The notes beneath the pieces were generated by a model. That model had not been told where the DNA came from, did no database searches, and saw nothing but the letters and a program-made list of their open reading frames with translations. From assembly GCA_946811185.2 (NCBI GenBank), contig OX328108.1, positions 5,417,501 through 5,481,500 of the forward strand: 64,000 nt of DNA. Reading direction: 5' to 3'. Position 1 is the first letter of the stretch. Every line of letters starts with the position of its first letter. This DNA is from Hippopus hippopus. Lineage: Eukaryota > Mollusca > Bivalvia > Cardiida > Cardiidae. This document shows positions 50,640-59,656 of the stretch, one piece after another. The translations under genes and the position numbers were made by a program.

Positions 50640-52560
50640 CAGACGAAAAGGACCCTCACTGACAGGATGGCACTCTTAAGATCGAATTTGCCCAACGGGC
50701 TTATGGTAGTTTTGAATTGCACATCTTGGACTTTAGTTTAGGGGGCCTAGGTTGCAATGGGGCGCCCTAGTTTGAACACTGATGATGTTATTCATCTTTG
50801 GCACGATTCCAGGACAGTATTTGCAGAAATAGAATGTGATCAAGGTTGGTCTTGGACATAAACAGCAGGGCTTCCCCTCCAAGTTTTAATTTTTGCGCCA
50901 TCAAATTCGCCAGCTCATAAAAATTGGTGCCAGTAGGAGCCAACTGACGTAGCCACATAGTACATTAGACACTTAAGTTTATTGGCCCATGTTAAAGCTA
51001 CTAAATCCATTGCTCAGTAGTACATGCTTACTTATGTTCCTTTTTCCCCAAGGGTTATCAAGGTTGTGAGCTGCAGGGACACAGAAGTTGTATTTGAACA
51101 GAAATACAGCGCTGTAATTCTATAACTTTCAACCTGTTAGAATTCCTCGAGTTATAATGAAATCAAAGAAGAAATTTGGAATTGTGTGGTAAAAGGTTAA
51201 TATATCATTTCTTTTTATCTGATAAAATACTACAGGTTACATTTGTTAAAAGGTCCATTTATTCTGGTCTTTTCTCTCTGTATGAGTGTCCTATACCTTC
51301 TCTGACACTTGTTCCAGTGCTATCACTGTAAGACAAAGTGGCCTACAAAGTGCAACCCCCCCGCCAACATTCAGCATTTTTATGTCATAAAATCACCCGA
51401 GTTTTTTCCTCATTATTACACAGGTATTTTAGCACCCACTTATAGTTTTATAAATACATTTGTGTAAATTTATTGTTTGAAGTCATTATCAACGCTATAA
51501 AGACAGTCTGAAGAGCTTCTGATCAGACAACGTCAAACTGACATGTTGTTGTGTCATGGGTTTTCACATTTTTTCAACGATCCATTTTTCATGTTGGTTA
51601 ATTAACAGAAAAGTATTTCCGCATTATTTGATATAAAATTGTTGTTACAGGTTGCAACTAACTTCAAAATCTCATTTTTAAGCTAGATAAGCAGATCGAT
51701 AACATTATCACGTTTTTCATTAATGACATCGTTAAATACACACAATAAAATGCTAGCCAGTGAGAGGGACACTGACCAGGTAAGGCATAATCAAGGCGCG
51801 GCTTTAGAAATCATGGGCGGTGACTAAATCTTGTATCTGATGTTTGATTGGTTCGCAGTAGATAGAAAATTCTGTGTGCTCAACGGGGCGTGGTGAAATC
51901 GGTATTTGATTGATTAGCATTGCGTGGTGTGTATGCAAGTATGGTGTGTAATTAGACATAACCGTTAATGAATGCCAGCTTGATTAGGTGTGATAAACAG
52001 TAACGCAGGCTTCCTTTACACTTGACACATATTGTTTATGTCGGAGTTAAGATCTTTTAATGATTGTTTATAGACATTTGCTTGTCACCAGTACATTCGC
52101 CAGTGCTTCATTTTTGGTGCCAATTTTTCTTAATTTTCGCGTTTGGCGCCACTGGCGATCGACAGTAGGAGCCCTGAACAGTTAAAATAATTAGAAGCGA
52201 TGATAAATAAAACAACAACACAAATACAAAGTACATCCAATAGGGTTGTTTCACAGATGTAATTTTTATCATTATAGACATCTCCATAGATTGACACTTG
52301 GTCCATGTTTATGGGCAGAAGTCATGGACGGTCAATGATATCATCCTCTGGGTCATTAAAAACAGGGGATTGTTTGATAAAAGATTCATTAAATATACCT
52401 TGCAAGAAAAAAAAAAAAAAAAAAAAAAAAAAAACACCCGCTTTAAGAGAGAAATTTTCTTAATTCCGTTGTGAAGTATCCTAGTGCTAGATATGCAAAA
52501 TGAATAAGTTTGGTCTACGACTCCGACTACTGTGACATCCGGATATCACTACAGTAATTC
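50640..52560. other. Repeat-poor stretch, probably SLC35F5 5' intron
   Basis: Unlike the rest of the window it lacks MITE-A apart from a short end (51178-51202). No coding segment recognised. GGTGCCAGTAGGAGCC-like and GGCGCCACTGGCGATCGACA sequences at 50925-50945 and 52144-52163 suggest an old repeat. Confidence 0.5.
52408..52434. repeat. Poly-A tract
   Basis: An uninterrupted A run of about 27 bases. Confidence 0.9.
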
Positions 52561-52582
52561 AATAATATCATCTTTAACATAC

Positions 52583-52670
52583 CTTTAGTCTTAGATATCA
52601 CGGCTTCCACATTTTCATTCTGGCTATAGAATCTAATAAGAATGGTTACCCATCGGCTGAAGCTTGTTTT
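52583..52670 (-). promoter_or_regulatory. Candidate non-coding first exon of SLC35F5
   Basis: On the - strand CTAAAG|GTATGTTAAAG at 52583 looks like a 5' splice donor. It would pair with the acceptor after 50422, giving a 5' UTR intron of about 2.2 kb. The upper boundary is a guess. An ETS-like ACCCGGAAGT lies about 110 bases upstream. Confidence 0.35.
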
Positions 52671-52774
52671 CATTTGTAAACGACAAAAATCTTATAATTC
52701 ATGGTCAAAGCTGATAGGATTGAAAACTTTGACATTTAGCGTGAACCGGAATTGATTTAGCACCATTACTGTAT

Positions 52775-52784
52775 ACTTCCGGGT
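52775..52784 (-). promoter_or_regulatory. ETS-like motif ACCCGGAAGT near the presumed SLC35F5 promoter
   Basis: CCGGAAGT is the common ETS/GABP core at housekeeping promoters. A match is seen, with no further proof of use. Confidence 0.3.
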
Positions 52785-53062
52785 CAAAAACAGTTCCTTA
52801 TGATTTGATAATACCAAAACTGGCCCCTCTGCTCTAAAAGATAAGGTTAAAGAATTATTGCACAATATTTATCCATTATCTGTTTAATGATTTATTGACA
52901 CACTGGAGAAAACTTTGCTATTTATCGGGGAACTATTTCGTACCAATTACCGCCACATTGTGTAAAGAGAGGAGAGAGGCTGTCGAAGCGAAATAACTCG
53001 TACTTTTTAGTGACTTATTCATAACTATTTATCTCCCCTTATAGTGGTCCTTTAGTCTTTTA

Positions 53063-53242
53063 CCCCCTACCACACAATCTTGTGGTTTAGTGGCCCTGCT
53101 GAAGGTGCATGTCCTCCTTTTCATGCACTGTTTTCTAACCTCTCTCTGATAAATTTCAGCATTTGAGTCGCGTCTAAATTGTCCTCTGCTAAAACTTTCA
53201 ATTTGGATAAGTATACATTTTTCTCACCTTGTAAATAGTTAA
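53063..53242 (-). mobile_element. MITE-A copy, core deleted
   Basis: CTACCACACAATCTTG left end; only TCCTCCTTTTCATGCACTG of the core remains. Confidence 0.65.
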
Positions 53243-53476
53243 AGCCCCTATGACCTTTTTGATGAAAAATTAGAAAAAGAAATTAAAGTAAGCCATTAAA
53301 CAGATAGACAATGTAAACCCCTCTATGTATATTCTAAGCAAGACCCAAATTCTACTTATAATGTGATGTTAGATAGTTTGCATATTGCAGGGATGTCTTG
53401 ATCGAAATAAACAAAATGCGCAAAAACATATATTTACCCTGACAGATTTCTATTGCTCAGTTTGATGCTGCTTATT

Positions 53477-53681
53477 AACTCTTTCTATACCGTAAACAAC
53501 ACCAGAGGCTGTAGTGGACAGTGTAGATCAAGATCGAACTGCACAGAATGTGCAGTCTGATCTCTGATCTACCTTGTCCACTACCTTATGAACGAAGCAT
53601 CTCCTTTGATCTTGTAGCCAAACTGTATATATAGCCGTTCAGAAAATACAATTTATTTATTCAGTAATGAAGGAGTTAACA
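53477..53681 (+). mobile_element. PAL-B element, complete
   Basis: TTAACTCTTTCTATACC and TAATGAAGGAGTTAA ends; hairpin TAGTGGACAGTGTAGATCAA / GATCTACCTTGTCCACTA. Confidence 0.8.
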
Positions 53682-54007
53682 CTAATTTTAACGCTTTATT
53701 TACTTCCTTCTATGCACACACATCTCTCTGTTTCCTTTTCTAATTTTCATGGAGCCATATTTACGACAGAATCTGCATAAACAAAAGTGTTTCTTCTCAG
53801 CTTGCAGTTATTGATTTCTTAGATTTTTTTCATTGAATCATGATGATTTTTTACGCACTTTAAGAAAATGGGGGAGGGGGGAAGGGAGGAGGAAAATGAA
53901 GAAAGCATGGTGCTCAAAGCTTTTTGGGTAGAAGTTGTTCAGTTATTACTTACTAGTGTGATGATTTTTTCATTGTTATAGGATAGTCTTCGAGATGTTT
54001 GATTTAT

Positions 54008-54236
54008 TTAAACCTTTACCACACATTCCTGACTTTTTATGACCCTGATGAAGAAGCCTTTTGAAAGCACCGTCGGAAAAGGAAAAAAATGCTTGTAATC
54101 AGCATTTTCTTCTTTTCCCACAATGTTTTCTACCCCTTCAAGGACAAATGCTATCACTTGCTCCATATTTAATTTGTTGTTTGCAAATCCTTTGACTCTG
54201 GACAGGTCTGAAAATTTGTTGTTTAGGAAAGAGTTA
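54008..54236 (-). mobile_element. MITE-A copy
   Basis: TTAAACCTTTACCACAC left end, GTTTAGGAAAGAGTTA right end. Confidence 0.8.
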
Positions 54237-54239
54237 TTC

Positions 54240-54380
54240 GTTTACAAGGCAACTAAATTTTAGGCCCATCCATAGAAAAAACATTTGAAGATGACAAATG
54301 TTCTCCTTTTTCCCCACAATTGTTTACAGAAGCCCTCGCCATCTGGGCCATTTAAACTCGGAGTTGTGTAATGAAGGGTT
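54240..54380 (+). mobile_element. MITE-A copy, left core arm deleted
   Basis: Long arm TTTTAGGCCCATCC, then TTCTCCTTTTTCCCCACAAT; right end GTGTAATGAAGGGTTA. Confidence 0.7.
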
Positions 54381-54431
54381 AGCATTGTGCAATGCTTCAA
54401 TAAACATACTGTTTGTTAAGTGATTTTTCCA

Positions 54432-54659
54432 TTAACCCTTTACCACACAATGCCGACATTTGACGACCTTGAGAAACAGGACTTTTGAAAACATTGTGGG
54501 AAAAGGAGAAAATGCTGGCTACCAGCATTTTCTCTTTTTCCCACAATGTTTTCTACCCTTTTTCTACATCTTCCACAATTTTAGCAACGTCAAATTTTGC
54601 GTCTGCACATGCTTTGGATTTGGATGGGTCTAAAATTTTGTCATGTGGTAAAGGGTTAA
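54432..54659 (-). mobile_element. MITE-A copy
   Basis: TTAA at both ends, loop GGCTACC, well-paired core. Confidence 0.9.
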
Positions 54660-54729
54660 AGGGGCATAACAAGTTTGTGTGTTGTAAATCAAAATTCCTC
54701 GTTAAACACCAATAAATGCAACAAGATAT

Positions 54730-54976
54730 GAGCCATGCTCTATGAAAAAGGGGACTTAATGCAGCTGTAAAAAGTATCGACCCAGGTCAGCCTGGCTTAC
54801 CTAAGCTGAAACTTTTTGATATTAGTCAATTTTCTGCATGTGAAAGGACCAGTCTACCTCATGATTCAGTCGTTTGTTGGGTAAAATGAATTTTATGAAT
54901 ATATAATCATGTGATGACTGGCATGGTATGATGCAACATGGAAATGCATTAAGACCCTTTTGCCAGAACATGGCTC
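54730..54976. mobile_element. PAL-C element
   Basis: GAGCCATGCTCTATGAAAAA / TTTTGCCAGAACATGGCTCA ends; central hairpin shortened to CAGCCTGGCTTACCTAAGCTG. Confidence 0.75.
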
Positions 54977-55017
54977 ATATATTTTTCTTTGCTCTCGTGT
55001 TAAATGCATGGTTACAT

Positions 55018-55246
55018 TTAACTCTTTGCCAAATGACAAAATTTTAGACTCTTCCAATTTGAAAATATTTGCAGACAACAAAATTAATGTGACTAAAAAA
55101 TTGAAGTTTGTTTTGGGGAGGACAGAAAACATTGTGGGAAAAGGAGAAAATGCTGGTTACCAGCATTTTCTCCTTTTCTCACAATGTTTTCAAAAGGCTT
55201 CTCCTTCAGGGTCGTGAAAACCAGGGATTGTTTGGTAAAGGGTTAA
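55018..55246 (+). mobile_element. MITE-A copy
   Basis: TTAACTCTTTGCCAAATGAC and TTTGGTAAAGGGTTAA ends; complete. Confidence 0.9.
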
Positions 55247-55274
55247 TAAAACCGTGCAATTTTTGGTCTTAAAC

Positions 55275-55455
55275 CAAAAAAAAAAAAATTTTAGACACAT
55301 CCGTATTGAAAGTATTTGCAGGAGACACATTAATTGTGGTTCGAAAACCGAAATTTGTCTGTGATGGGGTAGACAACATATTGGGAAAAATGGGTCAATA
55401 CTTTTTGCATATGCATTAGACTTCCTTTTCACAGTGCTTGGTTCAAATACATGTA
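55275..55455 (+). mobile_element. MITE-A left arm joined to PAL-C fragment
   Basis: TTTTAGACACATCCGTATTG to GGGGTAGACAACA, then ACTTTTTGCATATGCATTAG and the PAL-C end. Confidence 0.6.
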
Positions 55456-55639
55456 GATCTACAAACATCCTGGTGTGAAGTAGCATTTTCCTACAATTCA
55501 AGTGGCCTCCGATGCCATGATTAGATCATAACCAGCATTTTTTTTTTTCAGCCAGTAATGAAATACAATGTAAGTTGTGGTTCCTTTTCCTTAAATGTTT
55601 TCCAAAGCTGTTCATTACATGGGGCACTAACAGTCATAT

Positions 55640-55860
55640 CTGTATGGTTATGACTAAACCCCTAAAGTGGATTTCACAGCTATAGTTGCCTTTGCGGCCA
55701 GTGTAGATCAAGATCAGACTGCACAAAATGTGCAGTCTGATCTTTGATCTACACTGTCTGCTTTGCTAAATCTTTACAGACAAAAGCAACCATGAAAACA
55801 ATTACCTTACAGCTGAAAATGTTTGTCGGGTTTATTCAGCGCTCCAAGGGTTCATTTGAC
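55640..55860 (-). mobile_element. PAL-B element
   Basis: Hairpin GTGTAGATCAAGATCAGACT / AGTCTGATCTTTGATCTACA; flank GTTTATTCAGCGCTCCAAGG matches the reversed 36523 copy. Confidence 0.7.
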
Positions 55861-55865
55861 CTCAC

Positions 55866-56137
55866 TTAACCCTTTACCACACAATCCTGAGTTTTAACTA
55901 CCTTAGGAGAGACAGCTTTTGAAAACATTGTTGGAAAAGGAGAAAATCACAAAGGGTCTTCCTAGTCTTTGCCTAGAAGCAAAACTTGATAAAAATTTCA
56001 CTGAAATTTCGATAACTGGCTAATTACTGTACTCCCTCGTGTAGATATTTGTCATGGTATGGGACCAGTCTAAACACAATATTTTCAAAAATCTTCTTCA
56101 GGATTGTTAGAACTCGGGATTGTGTGGTAGAGAGTAA
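55866..56137 (-). mobile_element. MITE-A copy with internal unrelated segment
   Basis: TTAACCCTTTACCACAC left end and TTGTGTGGTAGAGAGT right end. The middle (55950-56080) is not MITE-A. Confidence 0.65.
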
Positions 56138-56225
56138 CCCTTTACCACACTACTAAACTTTAGACTTTTCTTCTTTTCTCACAATGTTTTCAGAAGTCTA
56201 CTTCTTCAGGGTCATTAAAGCCCTA
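56134..56225 (+). mobile_element. MITE-A deletion derivative
   Basis: TAACCCTTTACCACAC followed within 25 bases by TTCTTTTCTCACAATG; left arm of the core removed. Confidence 0.6.
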
Positions 56226-56345
56226 AAACTCTTTCACCAATAAAACGAAAAAAATTGTTACAAATTCAACAATTTATTCAGGTATATCACATCTGTTTTT
56301 TCCCCAAATGATAAGTTATCACCTATATACACATCAAATACATGT

Positions 56346-56609
56346 AAGCCATATTCTGGCAAAACGAGACTTAATGAATCTCTGTAATGCATAACACCAA
56401 GCAAGTCATCACATGATTATGGATCCATAAAACCCATTTTGTCTAACAACTGACTGAATCTGCAGGTAGAATGGTCCTTCAACAAGCAGAAATTAGACAA
56501 ATTGCAAAAAGTTTGGACCCATGTCAGCCTTTGCGGACTGCGCAGGCTGACATGGGTTGATACTTTTTGTAGATACATTAAGCCCCCTTTTCACAGAGAA
56601 TGGATCATG
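56346..56609 (-). mobile_element. PAL-C element
   Basis: AGCCATATTCTGGCAAAACG end, hairpin CATGTCAGCCTTTGCGGACT / GCGCAGGCTGACATG, CACAGAGAATGGATCA end. Confidence 0.8.
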
Positions 56610-56778
56610 TAGTTGTACTTCTTCAAACCAAAAACAGAAAAAACAATTCTTTACAAACAAACCCAACAATTTCAAGACCCACAAAGACAGCTTCCGCAAA
56701 TATTTTGGGAAATGTAGAAAATTTACTTAGAAGCATTTTCTACCATTTTCTTTTTTTCCCACAATGTTTTCTATCCTT

Positions 56779-56999
56779 TTAACCCTTTACCGCACAATGC
56801 CAACTTTAAAAGACCCTAGAAAGAAGCCTTTTTAAAACATTGTGGGAAAAGGAGAAAATACTGGTTACCAGCATTTTCTCCTTTTCCCACAATGTTTTTT
56901 ACCCTATCAAAGAAAAATTGTACCATTTGAGCCACACTGAAATTGTCATCTGCAAATGCTTTCAATTTGGACAAGTCTACAACCTTGTCGTCTGGTAAT
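56779..56999 (-). mobile_element. MITE-A copy
   Basis: TTAACCCTTTACCGCACAATG left end, TCTGGTAATAAA right end; arms pair well. Confidence 0.85.
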
Positions 57000-57190
57000 A
57001 AATCCATCTTTCAGCCATATCTAATTTTCTGTCTACAAACACTTTCAATATGAACTAGTTTAATTTTAGAGACATGAAGCAAGATTTCATTTTGCGAGAC
57101 TTTTTTTTCCAGAAAATCTCAACAAATATCGCCAATTTGCATTTGTATGCAAAAATGGCTTTGAAATGAAAACACGCGTAGAAATATTTG

Positions 57191-57448
57191 GGCCATGCTC
57201 TGTGAAAAAGGGGCTTAATGCATCTACAAAAAGTATCGACCTGGGTCAGTCTGCACAGTCTGTGTAGGCTGACCTGGGCTGAAACGTTTTGCTTTTGGTC
57301 AATTTTCTGTATGTAAAAGGACATTCTACTTCATGACTCAGACGGTTGCTAGATAAAATGAATTTTATGGATTCATAATTGTACAATGACTTGCTTTGTA
57401 TAATGCATCATGGAGATGCATTAAACCCCCTTTTGCCACATGAATCAT
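57191..57448 (+). mobile_element. PAL-C element
   Basis: GGCCATGCTCTGTGAAAAAG end; intact (empty) GATGCATTAAACCCCC near the right end, comparable with the filled site at 58186. Confidence 0.8.
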
Positions 57449-57571
57449 ATGCAGAAAACACCAGGAATTACCTATATTTTTTTTTTTTATACTTTGCAGA
57501 ATTTCCAATTCTTTTTGTGAAGGGAAAGCCGGTATTTCATAACAAGGACTATATACATTTTTAACATTGGC

Positions 57572-57655
57572 TGGCTCCATAGCTCAGTTGGTAGAGTTGC
57601 CAACCACAGTTTTCGAATTTGAATCTCACCAGAGACATATTTTTGGCATATTTTT
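57572..57655 (+). other. tRNA-like fragment
   Basis: GGCTCCATAGCTCAGTTGGTAGAG resembles a tRNA 5' half, but the T-arm (TTCGAATTTGAATCTC) does not complete a cloverleaf. Likely a SINE head. Confidence 0.4.
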
Positions 57656-57708
57656 TTATATTTTATTCCCAAGCTGTGGGTAAACAGGCACATCCTTATG
57701 ATTTTTCT

Positions 57709-57934
57709 TTAACTCTTTACCAAACGACAAAATTTTAGACAAGTCCAAATTGAAAGCATTTGCAGACGACAAAATAAATGCGACTCAAAAATTGAAACTT
57801 GACTTTGGAAGAGTAGAAAACACTGTGGGAAAAGGAGAAAATGCTTGTTACCAGCATTTTCTCCTTTTCCCACAGTGTTTTCAGAAGGCTTCTTCCTCCA
57901 GGTCGTTAAAACCAGGGACTGTTTGGTAAAGGGA
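57709..57934 (+). mobile_element. MITE-A copy, symmetric CACTGTG/CACAGTG variant
   Basis: TTAACTCTTTACCAAACGAC left end. Both arms carry ACACTGTGGG / CCCACAGTGT in place of ACATTGTGGG / CCCACAATGT. Confidence 0.9.
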
Positions 57935-57960
57935 ACTGTTGTATGGTAAAAATAATGTAA

Positions 57961-58439
57961 GAGTCATGCAATATGAAAAGGTGGTTTAATATACCAGCAT
58001 CTGCAAAAAGTACCCACCCGTGTCAGCCTGTGTAGTCGGCTCGGGCTGACACAGGTGGAAACTTCTTGCCATTGGTAAAGTTTCTGCATGTCAAATGACC
58101 AGTTTATCTCAAAATTCAGCCATTTTTTCTCGACAAAATGGATCCACACAATGACTTGCTTAGTATTATGCATTTCAGCGATGCATTAACTCTTTACCAA
58201 ACGACAAAATTTTAGACTGGTCCAAACTAAAAGCATTTGCAGACGACAAAATTAACATGACTCAAAAATTGAAATTGTTCTGGGAGGGTAAAAAACATTG
58301 TGGGAAAAGGAGAAAATGCTGGTTACCAGCATTTTCTCCTTTTCCCACAATGTTTTCAAAAGGCTTCTTTTTCAGGGTCGTGAAAACCAGGGATTGTTTG
58401 GGAAAGGGTTAAACCGCCTTTTCTTACACCATGGCTTAT
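57961..58439 (+). mobile_element. PAL-C element interrupted by MITE-A
   Basis: GAGTCATGCAATATGAAAAG end, GTGTCAGCCTGTGTAGTCGG hairpin; resumes after MITE-A as ACCGCCTTTTCTTACACC. Confidence 0.85.
58186..58412 (+). mobile_element. MITE-A copy inserted at TTAA of a PAL-C element
   Basis: GATGCA|TTAA on the left and TTAA|ACCGCC on the right. Uninterrupted PAL-C copies read GATGCATTAAGCCCCC, so TTAA was duplicated. Confidence 0.95.
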
Positions 58440-58507
58440 ATATGTCATCCTCAGAACATAAATATAATACAGTATTCCAAATGTTTCATTGTTCTCTGTC
58501 TAAACTT

Positions 58508-58731
58508 GATACCGTATGTCAAAATTTTAAACTTTTCAAAATTGAAAGTATCTGCAGACAATAATTTAGATGAAGGTGAAATGAGGGAATTGCCCTTTGA
58601 AATGGTATAAAAAATTGTGGAAAAAAAAAAGAAAATGTTGGGTTACAGCATTTTCTCCTTTTCCAACAATGTTTTCAAAGGCTTTCTTACCCTTGGTAGT
58701 TAAAATATGGGATTGTTTGGTAAAAAGTTAA
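58508..58731 (+). mobile_element. MITE-A copy, left terminus missing
   Basis: Starts near ACCGTATGTCAAAATTTTAA; right TTAA shared with next copy. Confidence 0.75.
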
Positions 58732-58935
58732 CCCTGTGTTTCAACAACTATGAGGAAGATGCCTTTTGAAAACATTGCTGGAAATGGAGAAAATGCTGGT
58801 AACCAATATTCTGTTTCCCACAATGTTTTATACCTTGTCAGAGAACTTCTGTTCATTTGTACCAATATCTATGAGTCATCCTTAGACACTTTCAAGTTTG
58901 AAGTCTAAAAATTATTTTTTGGAAAAGGAATACAT
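58728..58935 (-). mobile_element. MITE-A copy, diverged
   Basis: TTAACCCTGTGTTTCAAC left end; core right arm shortened to ATATTCTGTTTCCCAC. Confidence 0.75.
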
Positions 58936-58937
58936 GT

Positions 58938-59112
58938 ATATTGTGGGAAAAGGAGAAAATGCTGGTAACCTGCCTTTTCTCCTTTTCACACAATGTTTTC
59001 TAAGTACTCTGTCAATGTAAATCCGATTATATGAGCTATGGTTAGATTGCCATCAGCAAATACTTTCAATATAGGCATGTTTCAAATTTTGTCATGTGGT
59101 AAAGAATTTACC
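58938..59112 (-). mobile_element. MITE-A copy, 5' truncated at the core
   Basis: ATTGTGGGAAAAGG start, GTGGTAAAGAATTTA end. Confidence 0.75.
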
Positions 59113-59318
59113 CTTTACCACACAATCCTGAGTTTTAACTGAGAGAAGAAGGCTTTTGAAAACATTGTGGGAAAAGGAGAAAATGCTGGTAACCAGCATT
59201 TTCTCCTCTTCCCTCAATGTTTTCTACTCTTTCATCAATTGCAACACATTTAATTTGTTGTCTGCACATGCTTTCAATATAGACAAGTCTAAAATTTTAT
59301 CGTCTGGTAAAGAGTCAA
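59109..59318 (-). mobile_element. MITE-A copy
   Basis: TTTACCCTTTACCACAC left end; GGTAAAGAGTCAA right end shared with the next copy. Confidence 0.85.
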
Positions 59319-59536
59319 CCCTACACCACACAATCCCGAGTTTTAACGACCCTGAAAGAGAAGCCATTTGAAAACATTGTGGGAAAAGGAGAAGATGCTG
59401 GTAACCAGCATTTTCTCTTTTTCCCACAATGTTTTCTACTCTATCAAAGAAAAATTGCACCATTTGAGCCACACTGAAATTGTCATCTGCAAATGCTCTC
59501 AATTTGGACAAGTCTAAAATTTTGTTGTCTGGTAAA
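59315..59536 (-). mobile_element. MITE-A copy downstream of SPPL2
   Basis: TCAACCCTACACCACAC left end, TCTGGTAAATAC right end; ends about 120 bases past the SPPL2 stop. Confidence 0.85.
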
Positions 59537-59656
59537 TACTAGTAGTTAAGAAACAAGAAAGAAAAGAAAGCTTCACCCAGCTGCCCCCCCCAAAAAAAGT
59601 CAAAGGTCAAGGCCATGCAGTTTCTTGGCTACAAAGGAGTTCGTAACAGCAATCCC

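Larger units (their letters stand above)
52800..59560. other. Intergenic region between SLC35F5 and SPPL2
   Basis: Filled by MITE-A, PAL-B and PAL-C copies listed separately. No exon-like segment was recognised on either strand. 53240-53470 and 53690-53995 show nothing recognisable beyond low complexity. Confidence 0.65.

Noticed and set aside
57572..57655. Functional tRNA gene
   Set aside because: The 5' half resembles a tRNA but no matching acceptor stem or anticodon arm could be folded; the same holds for the SINE heads at 12588, 41930, 43225 and 62187.
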